DNA from: Timema cristinae
Taxonomy: Eukaryota; Arthropoda; Insecta; Phasmatodea; Timematidae
Assembly (NCBI GenBank): GCA_039000515.1
Contig: JBCFYV010011164.1
Span: 36,615,521-36,679,520 of the forward strand
DNA: 64,000 nt
Reading direction: 5' to 3'
Below the pieces are notes generated by a model. It was not told the origin of the DNA. It saw only the letters and a list, made by a program, of their open reading frames with translations, and ran no database searches. This document shows, piece by piece, positions 53,337 to 64,000 of this stretch. Within the stretch, counting starts at the first letter, position 1, and each line of letters starts with the position of its first letter. Position numbers and translations under genes: made by a program.

Positions 53337-53628
53337 TTATTATTATTATTATCGCTTCTTACTACCTGTTTGGGTTGTACGCACTTACACTAATGTATAA
53401 TGGTAGGGTGAATGTGGGATGAAATGGAGGACCTACAGTTTAACGTAGGATCCGAACCACGGTGGAGGCCTGGCATTCCAAGGATTCACAAGTTGTGATT
53501 AATACACTACTTGTCAGCAGTGAAGGAAGGGTTTGGCAATCAGATAAATATGCGCCGGGACCGAGGAATTAATCCCGTACCACTAGCACAGAAGTCTGAC
53601 ACCTTACGCCTAGACCACCAGGTCACCT
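53337..53628 (-). mobile_element. SINE-B, full length
   Basis: A perfect 12-bp duplication GTGAGTAAAGTA flanks it (53325-53336 and 53629-53640). In reverse: head GACCTGGTGGTCTAGGCG (A box) and CGGGATTAATTCC (B-box-like), a body with CAGGCCTCCACCGTGGTTCG, tail AACAGGTAGTAAGAAGCG and (ATA)n. Confidence 0.95.
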
Positions 53629-53644
53629 GTGAGTAAAGTAAACA

Positions 53645-55995
53645 GTCTAATCCACAAAATAATGTTTAATATTAATGATATTTCTGGGAACAAAGTGTGC
53701 TTATTGTGATTAATAATTATGTTTTGTAATGTTTTTGTTGGGTAATGACATTTAAAAAAAATAGAATGAAAAAGTATACCTACTAGTAGTAGACAGAGTT
53801 AGTTCAAACTTCAACGAGTTTGACTCTGATCAGGGAGTTGAATTTGAATCCGAGCTATTTGTAGGCTACTGGGGATAAATTTTCAATTCCTAACATTGTT
53901 TTTTCTTAATTTCTCATGGTGAATGCTGAAAATAAATAAGCTTAGTAGGCCTACCTACTGACGTTCGCTTTGTCTTTTTACCCTAACAGAGACAGACACA
54001 AATAAATCACCTTTTCTATAAGTCATAGGGCCAAGAGCTCTATACAACTTATTTATTCATAGTTTACACTAAAAATAAAGTCAAAATCGTTTTTATTATT
54101 TGGTTACTCTTGAAATTTCTTAATGACCCCAATGTATAAAGCCCACATTTGATTTTAAAAAATCTAAGAAGCTAGGGTTATTTAGCAGAACTAAGGGTAT
54201 GTGAAATCTTAATTTATATTGTATGGGAAAGTAGAAATATTATATTTATAATGCAATTATTTTATCAGTGAAGATAAATAACTAATATATTCGTAAATAC
54301 TTAGTAGTAATAAAACAAAATTACATTATTTTAGTAATAGTTTTTGGTAGGAAATTAAAAAAGATAAGGGTCTATTAAATTTAAAATAAATTCAACACCA
54401 AATTTTAAAAGAAAACAACTGTTTTGATGTTCATGTTTTATAAAAGAGTTTTTTTAAGAAAAAATCTCACTAATGCCAAGTGTCAAAAACACGGATGAAT
54501 CGCAGCACCAGATAATTTGTACGTTAATGATAGATAACCCATGACGGGGAAGAACAAGGCTCATCTATAAATAAAATAATAATGTTATTAGCGTGTGATA
54601 TTTTTGAAATAATAGAAATGGTTGATACAGTTTTAAAAAAATGAGTAATTAATAACATTCTAAGAAGAGATGATATAAATCCAGTACTTGTAAACGTATT
54701 TCTATATTTTAAAAATAAATAACCATTCACAGTGAATATGCTGCAAAAAGGTTTACAAGACATTTTATTTCAGTGGAAGCTTAATATTTGTTTTATGCGA
54801 AAAACCTTTAAAGTTATTTGGGAAAATTTTAGGTATGGTATTTCTAGTTTACATAATAATTGTATATTATTACTAACACAAACCTAGGAATATTAATAGA
54901 TTAAATAGCTAAGCTATTACACTTGTTAGTTACGGTATTAGCTGCATATAAATATCATATTATTAAATTGAAAAATAGAAGTAAATGCGAAATTAATCGA
55001 AATAATAAAGACCTATTCTAATTGATATTTTTATTGGTAGAAAGATTACAAGAAACCCCAAATGAAAGATAACATTTGAAAAACTTCTTTAGAAAGTGTA
55101 GGAATATTCTGTTCTTAATCTTCTGTTGTTAAATTACTTCCCTATATATTTTACCCTATGGCATTTAGTCCTAATTGTGTTATACTTAAAGCACTCTCCT
55201 CCATTGAATTTAAATTAAATTTGGTTATACTTTTCCCTGAATACATCAGAGAGGTTTAGGTAGATAGATACCTGTCAGAACGATCAGAGTTAGTTACAAG
55301 GTCTCGAAACGTATCCTGGAGTGTGAATTACTCAATATCCGCATCACGAAATTTGCATACAAATCACACGCACACATAATTTTGTTGTTTAAGAACTTTT
55401 TTAATGTTGCTTAGTTTGTAATACACGAAAATAATAATCTTATTTGTTTTTTATTCCAGTTTGAAGGGAGTTATTATAAACCTGCTTGTTAAATAAACAT
55501 GGTATAAATTAGGTAGGCCTAGTAGTTTATTTACTTTGCATAACATTTTATTCTACGAGTTCGTGCCTGCATTTCCATGCAACATAAATAGTAAGCCTAT
55601 TTATTGACCATCATATAGGCCTTTTGTTTTTTACTTATTGTTTTCGAATTTTTTTTATTTTATTTTAACCTTTAAATTTTTTAGTTTGATCCGATGTTTT
55701 ATATGCCTAGTATCAAATTTGTATTGACTTTGCTAATAATAATAGTATAACCGCACCCACGCAGAATTATGCGCTTAGGTTAAAATGGATTACTCAAAAT
55801 CCTCTTTTCCCAAATTATAGGCCTGATACATTTCTATCCGTATACTACCAATTCTTTTAAAAAATAACTTTTTCAATGATTTTGACAAGACTCTAGCGTG
55901 ATGAGTGAGTGTGGACCACGTAGATGGATCGTGTCTAGGAAAACATCAAACCAGACTGCCAGTCGTGGCGGCTAGCAGTAGGCTGATTGTTAACC
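53645..55995. other. AT-rich DNA with no recognisable gene
   Basis: A weak SINE-like stretch lies near 53770-53880. Short ORFs near 54524-54763 have no domain. Nothing else can be supported. Confidence 0.55.
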
Positions 55996-56000
55996 TCCAA

Positions 56001-56350
56001 TTAAGGTGGGATGTAGGGGACTCGAGAAAAGGTGTCTTTGCCGTTTTTATATAAAAACATTTTTTTAAGCCAAATAAATCAAATATTTCTTCAGTATAAA
56101 CATCGAGTTTAATTTTCTTCACATTGTTTTTGTACGGAATTTAATGGCAACATATTCTCTTCATTTAAAAGGTTTATCATCCAATGCCATAGTGCTCACG
56201 ACAAATATTCACCAAATATTGATATCACCATTAGAAGAAAACTAAACTATGTTTATACAAAAGCAATACTTTATTTATTTAGACCAACAAAAGTTTTGCT
56301 ATAAAACTACAAAAACACAATTTCTCACGTCCCCTAAATTCCCACCACAA
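56001..56350. mobile_element. MITE family G, copy 2
   Basis: Left TTAAGGTGGGATGTAGGGGA and reversed right TGGTGGGAATTTAGGGGACG, with further matching to about 60 bp. The interior shares GAGTTTAATTTTCTTCACAT with copies 1 and 3. Confidence 0.8.
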
Positions 56351-56450
56351 TACTTCCCCTACACCAACGTTTGGAATCTGAGAGGCAACCCAGCCCTTCC
56401 CCATCTTCTACACTATATTGTTTTGACCATGTGCACATACAAGTAAGAAA

Positions 56451-56630
56451 CAGACTCTCAACCTTACGGGGGTTTTGATGCGCTCCTTTTGTCAGCTTGA
56501 GCCCTTCAACACTGGGATTCGCTAGTGTCACTGCTGGGTGATGATAGGACTAACCGCAGCGATCCTAGTGTTGAAGGACTCAAGTTGCCAAAAGGAACGC
56601 AACCATTTTAACCTGGAAGTTGAGTGTCTG
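56451..56630. repeat. Inverted repeat, ~75-bp arms
   Basis: Left arm CAGACTCTCAACCTT and reversed right arm CAGACACTCAACTTC, continuing with GCGCTCCTTTTGTCAGCTTG / GCGTTCCTTTTGGCAACTTG and CCTTCAACACTGGGAT / CCTTCAACACTAGGAT. GC-richer than the flanks. Confidence 0.9.
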
Positions 56631-57356
56631 GGTATATTATTTGTCTGTGACCAGGTGTAATACACCCTGTTAGGCTAATTGTTTACCCCCTCTTGATACT
56701 TTCTCGCTTCACCATACACACATATCTAATCTACTATTTGTTCCTTTTTGATTTTTATATACACGCCTTGTATAACGAGCACAAGTGTAAAGATCATAAG
56801 AGGTGTACTGGCCCCCTTCCCACTCCATACCCAAAACATTATTACGATATAATATATATTTGAATTTTTCCCTATTGGAGTCTTTATAAAAATGCATAGC
56901 ACCTATATATAGCCTCAATCATATTTTTGTTAACCCCAATGATAAACAAATTCCTTTTAGTTAAGCTTACACACTAATAGTATTACCTTATACATCAAGA
57001 CATGTAAACAAACCAAATTAATAGATATTGTTGACATACATTTAAAAAAGTTATTTCTATAAGACTGAAGCCTCCATTCGAAGGCAGATTCACGACTGAC
57101 CACCGCAGGTAAAGTGTGTTCATTATAACTTTTACCTGAATGACAGTTGAAAAATTATATGTTTAGGTTTTGGGTTGCAAACACTTCTACAAGATCACTG
57201 TTTTGTTATAAATGATAAGTTTTTAATTACATGTTATATTTTACATTTAAAATAACACAAACTTAAGTTTTCTCACACTATTTCACTATTTTTTAATACT
57301 TTTTTAAACCAGTCTGAAACAACATTTTAAACATAATTAAAAGTACTTATTCTTTG

Positions 57357-57413
57357 CGTATAGCCCGAATGGGTAGTAAGACGTGATGCTAATAATAATA
57401 CTAATACTAATAC

Positions 57414-57443
<30 letters not shown>
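57357..57443 (+). repeat. SINE tail fragment and (TAA)n microsatellite
   Basis: GCGTATAGCCCGAATGGGTAGTAAGACGTG is split here as the SINE-A/B 3' end, followed by TAA repeats. A severely 5'-truncated insertion. Confidence 0.75.
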
Positions 57444-57449
<6 letters not shown>

Positions 57450-57450
<1 letters not shown>

Positions 57451-59000
57451 TCTTCGTTTTGGAATGTTATCGATAATGTGTAATATACTGCATATATTTA
57501 TACTTTTTAATACTGGCATTGTATTTACTTGGAAAAGTTAATACTTGTAATTTTTTTAAACATATAATAAATTGTATTATGATTATTTTATCATATTTCT
57601 AAATATTTAATTAAATAAGATATATTCATCCATTGTGTGTGTGCGACATTTTAAATAACTTGTTTGCGTTATGATCAATCACATGGTTTAAATTTGTCGG
57701 TTGTCATTTTAAAGCAATATTTGTTAGAGCTTTTGTGAAAGGGCTGAAAATACATAAACGTGTTTAAGTGGAATAAAACTATAAATAAGCTTTGTGCCTA
57801 TGCTCAAATAAATATAAATAATATTGGCTTAAATTACTTTGGTTTACTATTGCAGTGTTTTCATCACAACTATCCAAGGTGATAGATGTCAGCTGTTGGT
57901 GTAGGGATACAGTAGGAACTATTTGTAGAAACTTTTTGAGCGGTCATCCAAATAAACTCAAGTGGTGAACGTACTTTAGTACCTTCTGTCTAAAACGTCT
58001 GCTTCCTGACTTTAGGCAGCATCGTTAACGAAGTCCACCAACCTTGTGAGAGAACACGAAAACTATTCTCAGAGAAAAGAATTCCATTTTGATGGCGGAT
58101 ACTAAATATGTTTATCACTGACTACGGTATAACGGAAAACAAAATTTACTTAAATTTGCAAGTAATGAAATAGAAAGTTAGGAACGTGTGTAGTGTAAGT
58201 TTGTAAACTTTGTTGTTTGGATGTTTGTTAGTTACTAAGTTGGCAAACTTTAAGGAGTTTCTTCCTTTTTAAGTAGTTGCACAATAACTGTTCCAATTTA
58301 TCAAGTTCCAAACAATTACGCGAGGCAAACTAAGGAATACTCTAAAACTTCCCAACCTCCTGAAACTCAGTCAGTGGAAGGTTAATATTTGGGAATGAGG
58401 TATTTCAAGTGTAGGCCTATTATTTGGTCTATTTAAGATGGTTAAGGATTAGATAATAAGAATAAATAAGAGGGACAAATATAGAATGTTACGAGAGAAG
58501 AAGATAGCTCACACGTTACACTTAAGAAGTAGACCTTCATTTTTACATCTAATTCGATTAAATATTTATTTAAAATGAGAATAAACTGGTGCCATACATT
58601 AGAATATAATTCTACTATTTATAAAATTATGTTAAAATTTCCTATACTTTTCTTTAAATTAATAATATATTACAGAATAAATATTAATGTTATTAGAAAA
58701 TTCGGCTATCTGTATTTTATTTAAATTGAATCGTTTCCTTTACAATTCATAGCATAATTTTAAATAATTTATACACCCCCGATTGTTATTATTAGCTGAT
58801 AAATACAAAATTTGTATTTATTATTATTATTTAATAATAATGTAAGGAATATTAATATGGCTAGCTGTTGCTGGAAAGGCCCTTGAAGGAAATCCTCATT
58901 ATCTTTTGACGTAGCTTTCGTCCTTATAACCTGTATTTAGATACTCTTTTGTTTCTAGTATTCTTCTTTAGCTAATAAATATAATATATTTATTACTATA
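57450..59000. other. No recognisable feature
   Basis: AT-rich. A less AT-rich patch at about 57890-58100 includes TTTTGATGGCGGATAC, reminiscent of a promoter-proximal YY1-type site, but nothing else supports a promoter. Confidence 0.4.
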
Positions 59001-59004
59001 TACT

Positions 59005-59270
59005 AATAATATTATTATTAGTTTTGGTGGGTAGTTTGAAAAATATATTCGATTAATCTTCATCATTTACTAATAGTTTTGTGAAGTAGGCCTAGCTGCA
59101 TCCTTAAAAAAAATCCAAGTATATAATGTTAAGAATTAATAATATTATTATTAGTTTTGGTGGGTAGTTTGAAAAATATATTCGATTAATCTTCATCATT
59201 TACTAATAGTTTTGTGAAGTAGGCCTAGCTGCATACTTAAAAAAAATCTAAGTATATAATGTTAAGAATT
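59005..59270. repeat. 133-bp tandem duplication
   Basis: Copies 59005-59137 and 59138-59270 differ at only a few bases (CATCC/CATAC, ATCCA/ATCTA). Confidence 0.95.
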
Positions 59271-60207
59271 ACCATATGTTATGTTTTTATCGTTACTCCT
59301 TGTATCTGAAGTTGAAATATATACAAAAAAATCTATCCTAAGATTTAAAGTTGATAATTTTCCTTGTTGATCAAGCTAGACAGAATACATGAATAGTCAA
59401 TAAAGCGTTATTTTCATAGATAATAACCGTTTTCACGCTGTTTAAGACGTAGATACTATGTCTCGTTTTGTATGTGAAAAAAAAAATACCTCCTAGATTC
59501 TAGATCAATTGCTTACTTACTCTACGGCATCGAAAGTTCAATGCCGTATACACAAAACAGAGCCATCTATCTTTACCTTGAACCAGTCATATCCAGTTTA
59601 CCTCATTACACCCTATCTCTTTCAGGTCAATTCTAATGTTAATATCCTCTTATTTGCGTCAAGGTCTTCACAATGTTTTCTTCCTGAAGGTTTGCCAGTC
59701 AGTACCTTGAACACGGTTCTATAATATCCTATTCGCGCTGCATATCCTGCCCACGTAATCTACGAGACTTGACTATCCTAACAATGTTATTATCCTAACA
59801 GATTATGTAACTCATCATTATGTAACCTCCAACACTCCTCAGTAGCCTCATCCTTTTTTGGACCAAATATCTTTCTAAGAACCTTGTTTTCAAACATCCT
59901 AAACATTCCCCCCACCACCCCTTGTAAGTTAAGAGACCACGTCTCACACTCGTAAAGAACCACTGGTAAAATTAATGTGCTGTATATTCTGAAAGCAACT
60001 GAAATGTCCACAACTTGCTGCTCGAGTAATAGCATACATTTCCCGACTGTATTTTTTTTCCTAATTTCCAATCTAAGATCGTTATTGCTTGTTAAAATTG
60101 TTCCCAAATATTTAAACTTATTAACACTATCAAATGATATGTTTTTTGTAATACTCTCCAAATTATCGACCCCAATTTGTGTTCTCTGTGTGATAATATA
60201 CCTAATA

Positions 60208-60366
60208 CCTCTGACAAGATATCTTGTGAATGTGGGGAGTGCCAGGCCTCCACCGTGGTTCGGATTCCACGTTAAACTGTAGGTCCTTCATTTCATCTAA
60301 CAATCACCCTACCATTACACATTAGCGTAAGTGCGTATAACCCGAACGGGTAGTAAGACGCGGTGC

Positions 60367-60422
<56 letters not shown>
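60208..60422 (+). mobile_element. SINE-B, 5'-truncated, with (AAT)n tail
   Basis: Flanked by ATAATATACCTAATA (60193-60207 and 60423-60437; a few bases may belong to the tail). It begins inside the family at CTGACAAGAT, contains CCAGGCCTCCACCGTGG and ends CGAACGGGTAGTAAGACGCGG followed by a long (TAA)n. Confidence 0.92.
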
Positions 60423-60428
<6 letters not shown>

Positions 60429-60520
60429 TACCTAATATTTTCAGCGTTTACTTCTAAACTTATTTCCTTACTAGCCTCTAGTAAATTGTTTGTATTTCTT
60501 TTAACAGCTTCCTTACTATT

Positions 60521-60901
60521 GATGATGATTTTTCAATTTTCAGAATATTATATATAGATGGAGTAATCTTCACTAAAATGCATAAATAATAGCTTTGACT
60601 ATTTGATTCATTAATATACAATCCCGTTCAGATATTATAATTGTACAAGTGGCAGCATTAAGCTAAGTACCAAGTTGAAGGTGGCTGCGTTATATGATAG
60701 CGCGTGAATACAGCCGAGATTTACACACGTCCATAATAGACTCTGCCTTAAAATATGAGTGAAGAATGACCATGGACATGGGACGAATCCTGGATAGCTC
60801 AGTTGTTAAAGCATTGGCATACTAAACCAAAGGTCCCGTGTTTGATTCCCATGTCCAAGTGTCATTTTTAAATTTTCAGAATATGATATCTAGATGGAGT
60901 A
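60521..60901 (+). mobile_element. tRNA-like element, second copy, inserted in the LINE
   Basis: A 12-bp duplication TTCCTTACTATT flanks it (60509-60520 and 60902-60913). A 71-base tRNA-like core at 60789-60859 (GGATAGCTCAGTTG, loop ATACTAA, GTGTTTGATTCCC) is more worn than the 52686 copy. The sequence TTTTCAGAATAT(T/G)ATAT occurs in the same orientation at both ends, unlike the inverted arrangement at 52660. Confidence 0.82.
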
Positions 60902-61312
60902 TTCCTTACTATTGCCTAACAGAGATAAATCATCTGCGTATCCTAATAGCTGCATTGGACCATTTAATTTCAACCTTCCCCTTGAAATGGGATACTAAAC
61001 GAATATAATTTTGAGTGATCTCTCCTCAATATTAAAACAGACATCCATATTGAAAAACTATGAGCATTCCGTTAACCGTGAAAGGTAACAAGCTTATCTT
61101 GATATGTTTGCCTATATGTAGTATGACGTATATGATAGGGCCATGGTGTAGTCAGTGAAAGTAAGATTATACTGATAGTAAATAGAGTGTACATAAAACA
61201 TGTAAAAAAACAGTTATACAGTCAAATATTTATTGAAATAGTTTCCCCTCCAAACTGTATATTTACAAAGTTATAGTTGAATTGTTGAAGTTAAATCCAG
61301 TTAGAATCTAGC

Positions 61313-61612
61313 CTACTTATATATATGTATATATATAAATAATATATATATAATATATATATATATAAATAATATTATATATATATATATTATATTATAT
61401 ATATGTATATATATATAAATAATATATATATAATATATATATATAAATAATATATTATATATATTATATATAATATATATTATATATATTATATATATAA
61501 TATATATAATATATATATAATAGATATTATATAATATATATATATAATATATATATATATGAATCGTTGGCATATATATATATATATATAATATATATAT
61601 ATGAATCGTTGG

Positions 61613-61647
<35 letters not shown>

Positions 61648-61662
61648 TATATATGAATCGTT

Positions 61663-61726
<64 letters not shown>

Positions 61727-61735
61727 GCCAACGAT
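61313..61735. repeat. AT microsatellite with embedded GAATCGTTGGC 11-mer
   Basis: Nearly pure TA/TAA for over 400 bases. GAATCGTTGGC occurs at 61561, 61603 and 61655, and its reverse complement GCCAACGATTC at 61727-61737 closes the tract. The apparent ORFs (Ile/Tyr repeats) are artefacts. Confidence 0.95.
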
Positions 61736-61782
61736 TCACTGGCTGTGGTTAAATTAACTCGCTGTTTTCAATCAAACTTTAT

Positions 61783-62177
61783 TTAGGTGAAGATATAGGG
61801 GATGAGAGAAAAGGTCAGTGTTTTTGTAATTTCTATTGCAGGACTTTTTCTTTTGGGTCAAAATAAAAGAAATATTGCTTCAGTACAAAGCATGAAGTTT
61901 AATTTTCTTCACATGGTGACCTCAACAGTTCTTGGATATCAGTCATGCATATAGTGGCATTAGATGACCAACTTTTTACATGAAGAGAAAAGTTGTATTA
62001 AAATTATCGGACACCATTGACAGATATTCATGAAATTTTGACACCATCATGTGAATAACATTAAACTATGTGTTTCTACTGGGCCAATATTTTATTTATC
62101 TGTGCCTAAAATAGGTTTTGCTATACAAACTGCAAAAATAATGGCCTTTCATAGTGTCCCTTTCCACCCCACCTTAA
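61783..62177. mobile_element. MITE family G, copy 3
   Basis: Left end TTAGGTGAAGATATAGGGGA, reversed right end TTAAGGTGGGGTGGAAAGGG; both lead into AAAGG and TTTTTG blocks. It shares GTTTAATTTTCTTCACATGG with copies 1 and 2. Confidence 0.8.
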
Positions 62178-62299
62178 TATATTAAACTAGTCTAGATTTT
62201 AGAGTATACACATAAACTTAGAGTAAATTTTTATTTTTCATTACTACCAATACATTTAACAAAAGTATGCAGATTTGAGGAGGACAGTTAAAAATAAAG

Positions 62300-62405
62300 G
62301 CAGCCGCTTCAGCGGGAAAAGAAGATGGGAACAATACAGATTAAAAACCGTACACACTACACCTGGCCGGGACTCGAATATCGATCTCCCCACCAAAGGG
62401 GTCTC
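62300..62405 (-). mobile_element. SINE-like head fragment
   Basis: In reverse it has GGGGAGATCGATATTCGAGT, like the B-box part of SINE-A heads, followed by CCCGGCCAGGTGTAG. Tail not recognised. Confidence 0.45.
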
Positions 62406-63101
62406 TTAGTTAATGAGAGTCTTAAAGGTAATAAAGAAGCTGTTTGTTGTTTGAATACGGTGGAGTATTAGTGCAGTTTTAACATGTAGGCCTTAATTCC
62501 ACTCATGCTCTGACATCATTTCTTGGAAGAATGACCAAATACTTCTTTTAACAGTAACATTTTATCGATAAAACTCTACTAACATTACACCAGGGATTAA
62601 GCTACATAATCTCGTTCTTGCTTACGTACCATTTTAAAGCCTTAGCCCAATCATATACCAGATTAAGCAAGATGTCAAAAGATCTATTAGAGGATGAGTC
62701 CACACATAAATAATACATTCACCTTGGTATCATCTGGAATCGAAGGGAAATATCATGGACTCCGAATCGAGTTGGCTGTAGGAGCGATCAATGTTGAACC
62801 AAGTGATTAAAAGGTAGTAAATGCTTTTACTTGAAAATTAATAAGTAAATACTTAGGTTTGAAAGAGTAAAATTTCAAGTAAACTTTTTACCTCAAATGT
62901 TTACTTATTTTTCCAGTAAACACTACCTATTAAAAGTAAGCTCTTATTAACGTAAAATTAAGTAATTGCTTTCAATTAAGGATAGTTATCATGAATCAAG
63001 TGATTAAGTAATCAACAAAATTTTAAAACTAAATTGTAATTTAAATTTAAGTAGTCAAGCGTGTACACCTTGGCAAGTGTATTTAGTATATTAGTTCGTG
63101 A

Positions 63102-63440
63102 TGGACGACCAAGAACGAACAGAATAGATCCAAACGACTGTGGGAGAGAAAATGGATAAGTAGGAGAAATGAGCTCGGTGCAAGTACAGTTTTGTTTAAT
63201 GAACTAGTAGGAGAAGACAAAATTGAATATTTCTACGCATTGTGGATGTCTGAAGAATCTTTTAATTACCTACAGTCTAAAGTCGAACTCATGATTGTTA
63301 AAAAAGATAAAGTAATGCAATGTGCCTTATCATCAAAGTTAAAAATTCACCTTGTATTATATATTCTTGCAACCGGAAATAGTATTAGAAGACCATCCCA
63401 CTTCTTCAGGGTATTTAACTCTATAATAAATTATAACTAA
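63102..63440 (+). pseudogene. PIF/Harbinger-type transposase, N-terminal fragment
   Basis: The frame is open from 63102 without a start codon in its first 30 codons. It reads KRLWERKWISRRNELGAST, then LFNELVGEDKIEYFYALWM and EESFNYL, then LATGNSIRRPSHFFRV. This follows the N-terminal region of HARBI1/ALP1-like transposases (W(V/I)..R...GA...L..EL, F...MS...F..L, LATG.S...L...F). The DDE catalytic part does not follow in the window, so it is truncated or continues with frame breaks. Confidence 0.72.
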
Positions 63441-63732
63441 TGTTACCTGGTGATGGTGAAGCTATAAAGAAAGGATTGCAATTTTTTAGAGAGGTAAGTA
63501 AAACAAATAAATTTAATTACTTATCATTTATTAGACAAACACCAAACTAAGCTAAACGATTGTTACAAATCAAGTGAAAAATAAATTATTATAGATTCTT
63601 GTCCCTGATTGAATGAAGCTAACGCTTATGCTAGAGTATCATCAGTCTCTGAAATTATGTGTGGTGGGAGTGGACCATATGTTACGATATTTTGATTTTG
63701 TGGAGATAATATAGACGTTGTTGTTGGTGGTG

Positions 63733-64000
63733 GTGACCTGGTGGTCCAGGGGTAAGGTGTCAGACTTCTGTGCTGGAGGTCCGGGGTTCAATTCTCTGTC
63801 ACAGCACAGGTTTATCTGATTGCCAAACCCTTCCTTCACCTCTGACAAGACGTGTATTAATCACAACTTGTGAATGTGAGGAATACCAGGCCTCCATCGT
63901 GGTTCGGACCCCACGTTAAACTGTAGTTCCTCCATTTCATCTCACAATCACCCTTCCATTACTCATTAGCGTAAGTGCGTATAGCTCGAACGGATAGTAA
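63733..64000 (+). mobile_element. SINE-B, cut by the window edge
   Basis: Head GGTGACCTGGTGGTCCAGGG (A box) and GGTCCGGGGTTCAATTCTC (B box); body with CCAGGCCTCCATCGTGGTTC; tail GAACGGATAGTAA reaching the end of the window. It is the best-preserved head of the family here. Confidence 0.92.

Larger units (their letters stand above)
59505..60985 (-). pseudogene. LINE reverse-transcriptase 3' fragment, copy 2, with two insertions
   Basis: An open stretch at 60161-59790 reads NKFKYLGTILTSNNDLRLEI, VLYECETWSL and VLRKIFGPKKDEATEECWRL with HNDELHNL. This is the post-catalytic region of RTE/Jockey-like LINEs common in insects. It is interrupted by a SINE-B (60208-60422) and by the tRNA-like element (60521-60901). 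The part to the right of the latter aligns with 45060-45170 of copy 1. Confidence 0.85.

Noticed and set aside
57337..57519. ORF with poly-Ile run
   Set aside because: It is a translation of the (TAA)n microsatellite following a SINE tail.
57890..58100. Promoter or first exon of a gene
   Set aside because: Only a slight composition change and one YY1-like word; no ORF, splice signal or TATA arrangement supports it.
61313..61739. Long Ile/Tyr-repeat ORFs
   Set aside because: They are translations of a TA microsatellite.

Overview
This is eukaryotic, AT-rich DNA from an animal, most likely an insect. The clues are one split gene with short exons and kilobase introns, a LINE carrying the FGPK(R/K)DE...LHNDELHNL signature familiar from insect genomes, several tRNA-derived SINE families, and hAT, P and PIF/Harbinger transposon remains. 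The species cannot be fixed from the sequence. No operon, CRISPR or phage-type system is present.

The one host gene I can support is on the minus strand between 51042 and 12426. Eleven exons spliced by eye give a protein of about 461 residues that is clearly FAD synthase-like (FLAD1 family). It has a mitochondrial-looking leader, then a molybdopterin-binding (MoCF/MoaB-type) domain with an intact GGIGPTHDD motif, then a PAPS-reductase-type C-terminal domain. That last domain keeps the family scaffold, but every ATP/FMN-handling motif I would look for is changed or missing. Ten exons are open in a consistent frame; exon 6 carries one extra base. Intron 7 starts with GC rather than GT.

Most of the rest is mobile DNA, much of it nested. 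From left to right: an LTR-like block and an inverted-repeat element (1-5200); a 3.3 kb hAT-type element with two further hAT-type elements inside it (8191-11491); the FLAD1 3' end (12.4 kb); a 4.8 kb P-like element with a broken THAP/P transposase in intron 6 (18607-23369), itself hit by SINEs; a MITE interrupted by a hAT with internal 84-bp repeats (24.7-25.6 kb); an unrecognised 250-codon ORF (29355-30107); another hAT-type element (36382-38062); three SINE families (38.5-48 kb); integrase-like and LINE reverse-transcriptase relics (43.4-45.2 kb); the FLAD1 5' end (51 kb); nested MITE and tRNA-like elements (52.4-53.6 kb); a second LINE relic carrying two later insertions (59.5-61 kb); an AT microsatellite with an embedded 11-mer (61.3-61.7 kb); and a Harbinger-type fragment (63.1-63.4 kb).

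Target-site duplications that I could read base by base support several of these boundaries. Consensus matching, copy number and species assignment would need searches I could not run.
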